NCBI GenBank assembly: GCA_013140395.1
Contig: JABFSY010000446.1
Location: 1 to 8,041 of the forward strand
Direction: 5' to 3'
Length of the DNA: 8,041 nt
From: Cyclobacteriaceae bacterium
Lineage (GTDB): Bacteria; Bacteroidota; Bacteroidia; Cytophagales; Cyclobacteriaceae
Below, piece after piece: positions 6,869 through 8,041 of the stretch. The notes under the pieces were generated by a model. It was not told the DNA's origin and did no database searches. It worked only from the letters and a program-made list of their open reading frames with translations. The position numbers and the translations under genes are program-made. Position 1 is the first letter of the stretch. The number at the start of each line of letters is the position of its first letter.

Positions 6869-7549
6869 CTATAGGACTTTGATTCGAACATTTCTAAACC
6901 ACACTTCGCCACCGTGGTCTTGTAAACAGATATGTCCTTTTTTGGCAGCACCGTAACCGACAGCATCGTTCCACTTACTAGCTGCTTTTCGTTTTTGCCA
7001 ATCTGCTGAGCCTAGTTCGTATTCCACTGTTCTGGAATCGTTTAACCAATACTCTACGTGATTTCCGTTGACAATGATTTTCGATGCATTCCATTCGCCT
7101 ACCGATTTAGGTTTGGCGTTCGGTGCGGTGTACATTCCATAGTCAGCTGCCGTTTTTTGCCAGTCTTCGATTTTGCCGGGATAGCCAACATCATCTAGCA
7201 GTTGATACTCTGGGCCACTTAAATACGGTTCATCAAATTCCTCAGTAACCCGAAACATAATACCGCTGTTTCCTTGCGCAGAGATTTTCCACTCCCAATA
7301 CAGTTCAAAATTTTCATATTGTTCAGTAGTAATCAGGTTGGCACGTTTTTCATTTCCGTCAAACGGCTTGCAGTGAAGTGTGCCATCGGCAGCTACTTCC
7401 CAACTGTTGTTCTCTTTGTCTTTATAGAATCGCCAACCGTCTAAATTTCTTCCATTAAAAAGTGATTTACCTTCAATGATTTCTTTTTTTTGTGGGCCAC
7501 ATGCCGTCAAAAGAAAACTGCCAGCAATCAGAATAATTTGAATCCTCAT
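6869..7549 (-). CDS. 3-keto-disaccharide hydrolase domain (DUF1080) lipoprotein
   Basis: This 226-residue protein is one DUF1080/PF06439 domain behind a lipoprotein signal. The lipobox is LLTAC with Cys17 as the lipidation site; the residues after it (GPQKKE) are basic and do not resemble the acidic surface-export signal known in some Bacteroidota, so a periplasm-facing location is slightly favoured. Family hallmarks are SLFNGRNLDGW (29-39), WEWKISAQGNSGIMFRV (85-101), GPEYQLLDD (112-120), GEWNASKIIVNGNHVEYWLN (151-170) and the terminal GHICLQDHGGEVWFRNVRIK (205-224). The fold is a concanavalin-like beta-sandwich. Some characterised members cleave 3-keto-glycosides, which are made by sugar 3-dehydrogenases; many are untested. 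No such dehydrogenase is visible here. It lies 35 bp after the FAD oxidase gene and 69 bp before the M16 pair. Confidence 0.93.
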   Translation of the reverse strand: MRIQIILIAGSFLLTACGPQKKEIIEGKSLFNGRNLDGWRFYKDKENNSWEVAADGTLHCKPFDGNEKRANLITTEQYENFELYWEWKISAQGNSGIMFRVTEEFDEPYLSGPEYQLLDDVGYPGKIEDWQKTAADYGMYTAPNAKPKSVGEWNASKIIVNGNHVEYWLNDSRTVEYELGSADWQKRKAASKWNDAVGYGAAKKGHICLQDHGGEVWFRNVRIKVL

Positions 7550-7584
7550 GTGAATTAATTTTGGTTGTCGTCTATTGAGTTGAG

Positions 7585-8041
7585 CTAGAAAATTTTCCCG
7601 GGATTTAAAATTCCATTGGGATCAAATACTTTTTTAATGCCGCGCATGAGATTCAAGTTTACTTCACTCATAGCAATCGACATGTAAGGACGTTTTGCAA
7701 TACCTATCCCGTGTTCTCCCGACAGAGTTCCACCTAAACTTACAGTGAGTTTGAAAATTTCTCCGATGCCTTCATTGACCTTGGTATTCCAATATTCTTC
7801 ACTCAATCCTTCTTTCAAAATATTTACGTGCAAGTTGCCATCGCCTAAATGACCAAAACAAACGGTATTAAAATTATAACGCTTACCAATTTCTTTAATA
7901 CCGTTGATGAGCTTCGGTAAATTACCGCGCGGCACCACCACATCATCCGATTTGGTCAGGGTATACCAATTCACTGCAGGAGAAATATTCTTTCTGATTT
8001 TCCACAGCTCCGCTTTTTGCGCATCTGTATCAGCAAATAAT
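7585..8041 (-). CDS. FAD-linked oxidase, GlcD/D-lactate dehydrogenase type (C-terminal part, cut by window edge)
   Basis: The open frame enters from the right edge and ends at the TAG at 7587-7585. It encodes the last 151 residues. The apparent GTG start at 7974 is only an internal valine, since homologous sequence continues upstream (WKIRKNISPAVNW). The fragment is the FAD-oxidase C-terminal domain (PF02913). Landmarks in fragment numbering are SDDVVVPR (31-38), GHLGDGNLHVN (63-73) with the conserved metal/substrate-site His, GGTLSGEHGIG (103-113) and the terminal FDPNGILNPGKIF (139-151). Such enzymes oxidise D-2-hydroxyacids (D-lactate, glycolate, D-2-hydroxyglutarate) to 2-oxoacids and pass electrons to the respiratory chain or a partner protein. 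The FAD-binding N-terminal half is outside the window, so the substrate cannot be narrowed. It is the most upstream gene of the minus-strand block seen here. Confidence 0.93.
   Translation of the reverse strand, partial: LFADTDAQKAELWKIRKNISPAVNWYTLTKSDDVVVPRGNLPKLINGIKEIGKRYNFNTVCFGHLGDGNLHVNILKEGLSEEYWNTKVNEGIGEIFKLTVSLGGTLSGEHGIGIAKRPYMSIAMSEVNLNLMRGIKKVFDPNGILNPGKIF

Noticed and set aside
7585..7974. A short 129-residue stand-alone gene starting at the GTG at 7974
   Set aside because: Conserved FAD-oxidase sequence continues upstream to the window edge in the same frame, so this is the tail of a larger protein and not a truncated gene.

Overview
The window looks like chromosome from a Bacteroidota bacterium, most plausibly of the Cytophagales type. 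This is inferred from the content: a DUF5118/DUF5117 zinc metalloprotease, a paired active/inactive set of secreted M16 peptidases, a 3-keto-disaccharide hydrolase (DUF1080) lipoprotein, A/T-rich leaders without clear Shine-Dalgarno sequences, and a possible Bacteroidota-type -33/-7 promoter. GC content looks moderate to low. I see no tRNA, rRNA, CRISPR array, insertion sequence or phage gene.

Layout. Positions 1-876 (minus strand) hold the N-terminal third or so of an exported DUF5118/DUF5117 metalloprotease that runs off the left edge. A 205-bp divergent intergenic region (877-1081) separates it from a plus-strand pair: a HAD-superfamily hydrolase (1082-1774) and a 71-residue VF530/DUF2132 protein (1780-1995). 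The pair converges, with a 15-bp gap, on a long minus-strand block that fills the rest of the window. In transcription order that block is: the C-terminal end of a GlcD-like FAD-linked oxidase (8041-7585), a DUF1080 lipoprotein (7549-6869), a catalytic M16 peptidase (6799-5444), a non-catalytic M16 partner (5436-4003), and a glutamine-hydrolysing asparagine synthetase (3912-2011).

How the genes work together. The two M16 genes are 7 bp apart. One carries HxxEH and the other has lost every zinc ligand but keeps the C-terminal R/Y pair, so they very probably form one heterodimeric metallopeptidase in the cell envelope. The oxidase and DUF1080 gene lie 35 bp apart and may be co-transcribed. Asparagine synthetase has its own 90-bp leader with a hairpin and a possible promoter right against the start codon, so it may be transcribed separately. 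The HAD and VF530 genes are almost certainly one transcript.

All the genes belong to recognisable families. I found no convincing undescribed system. The most useful second looks are the asnB leader, the uncharacterised HAD-VF530 pair, the oxidase-DUF1080 pairing, and a 19-bp exact repeat shared by asnB and the non-catalytic M16 gene.
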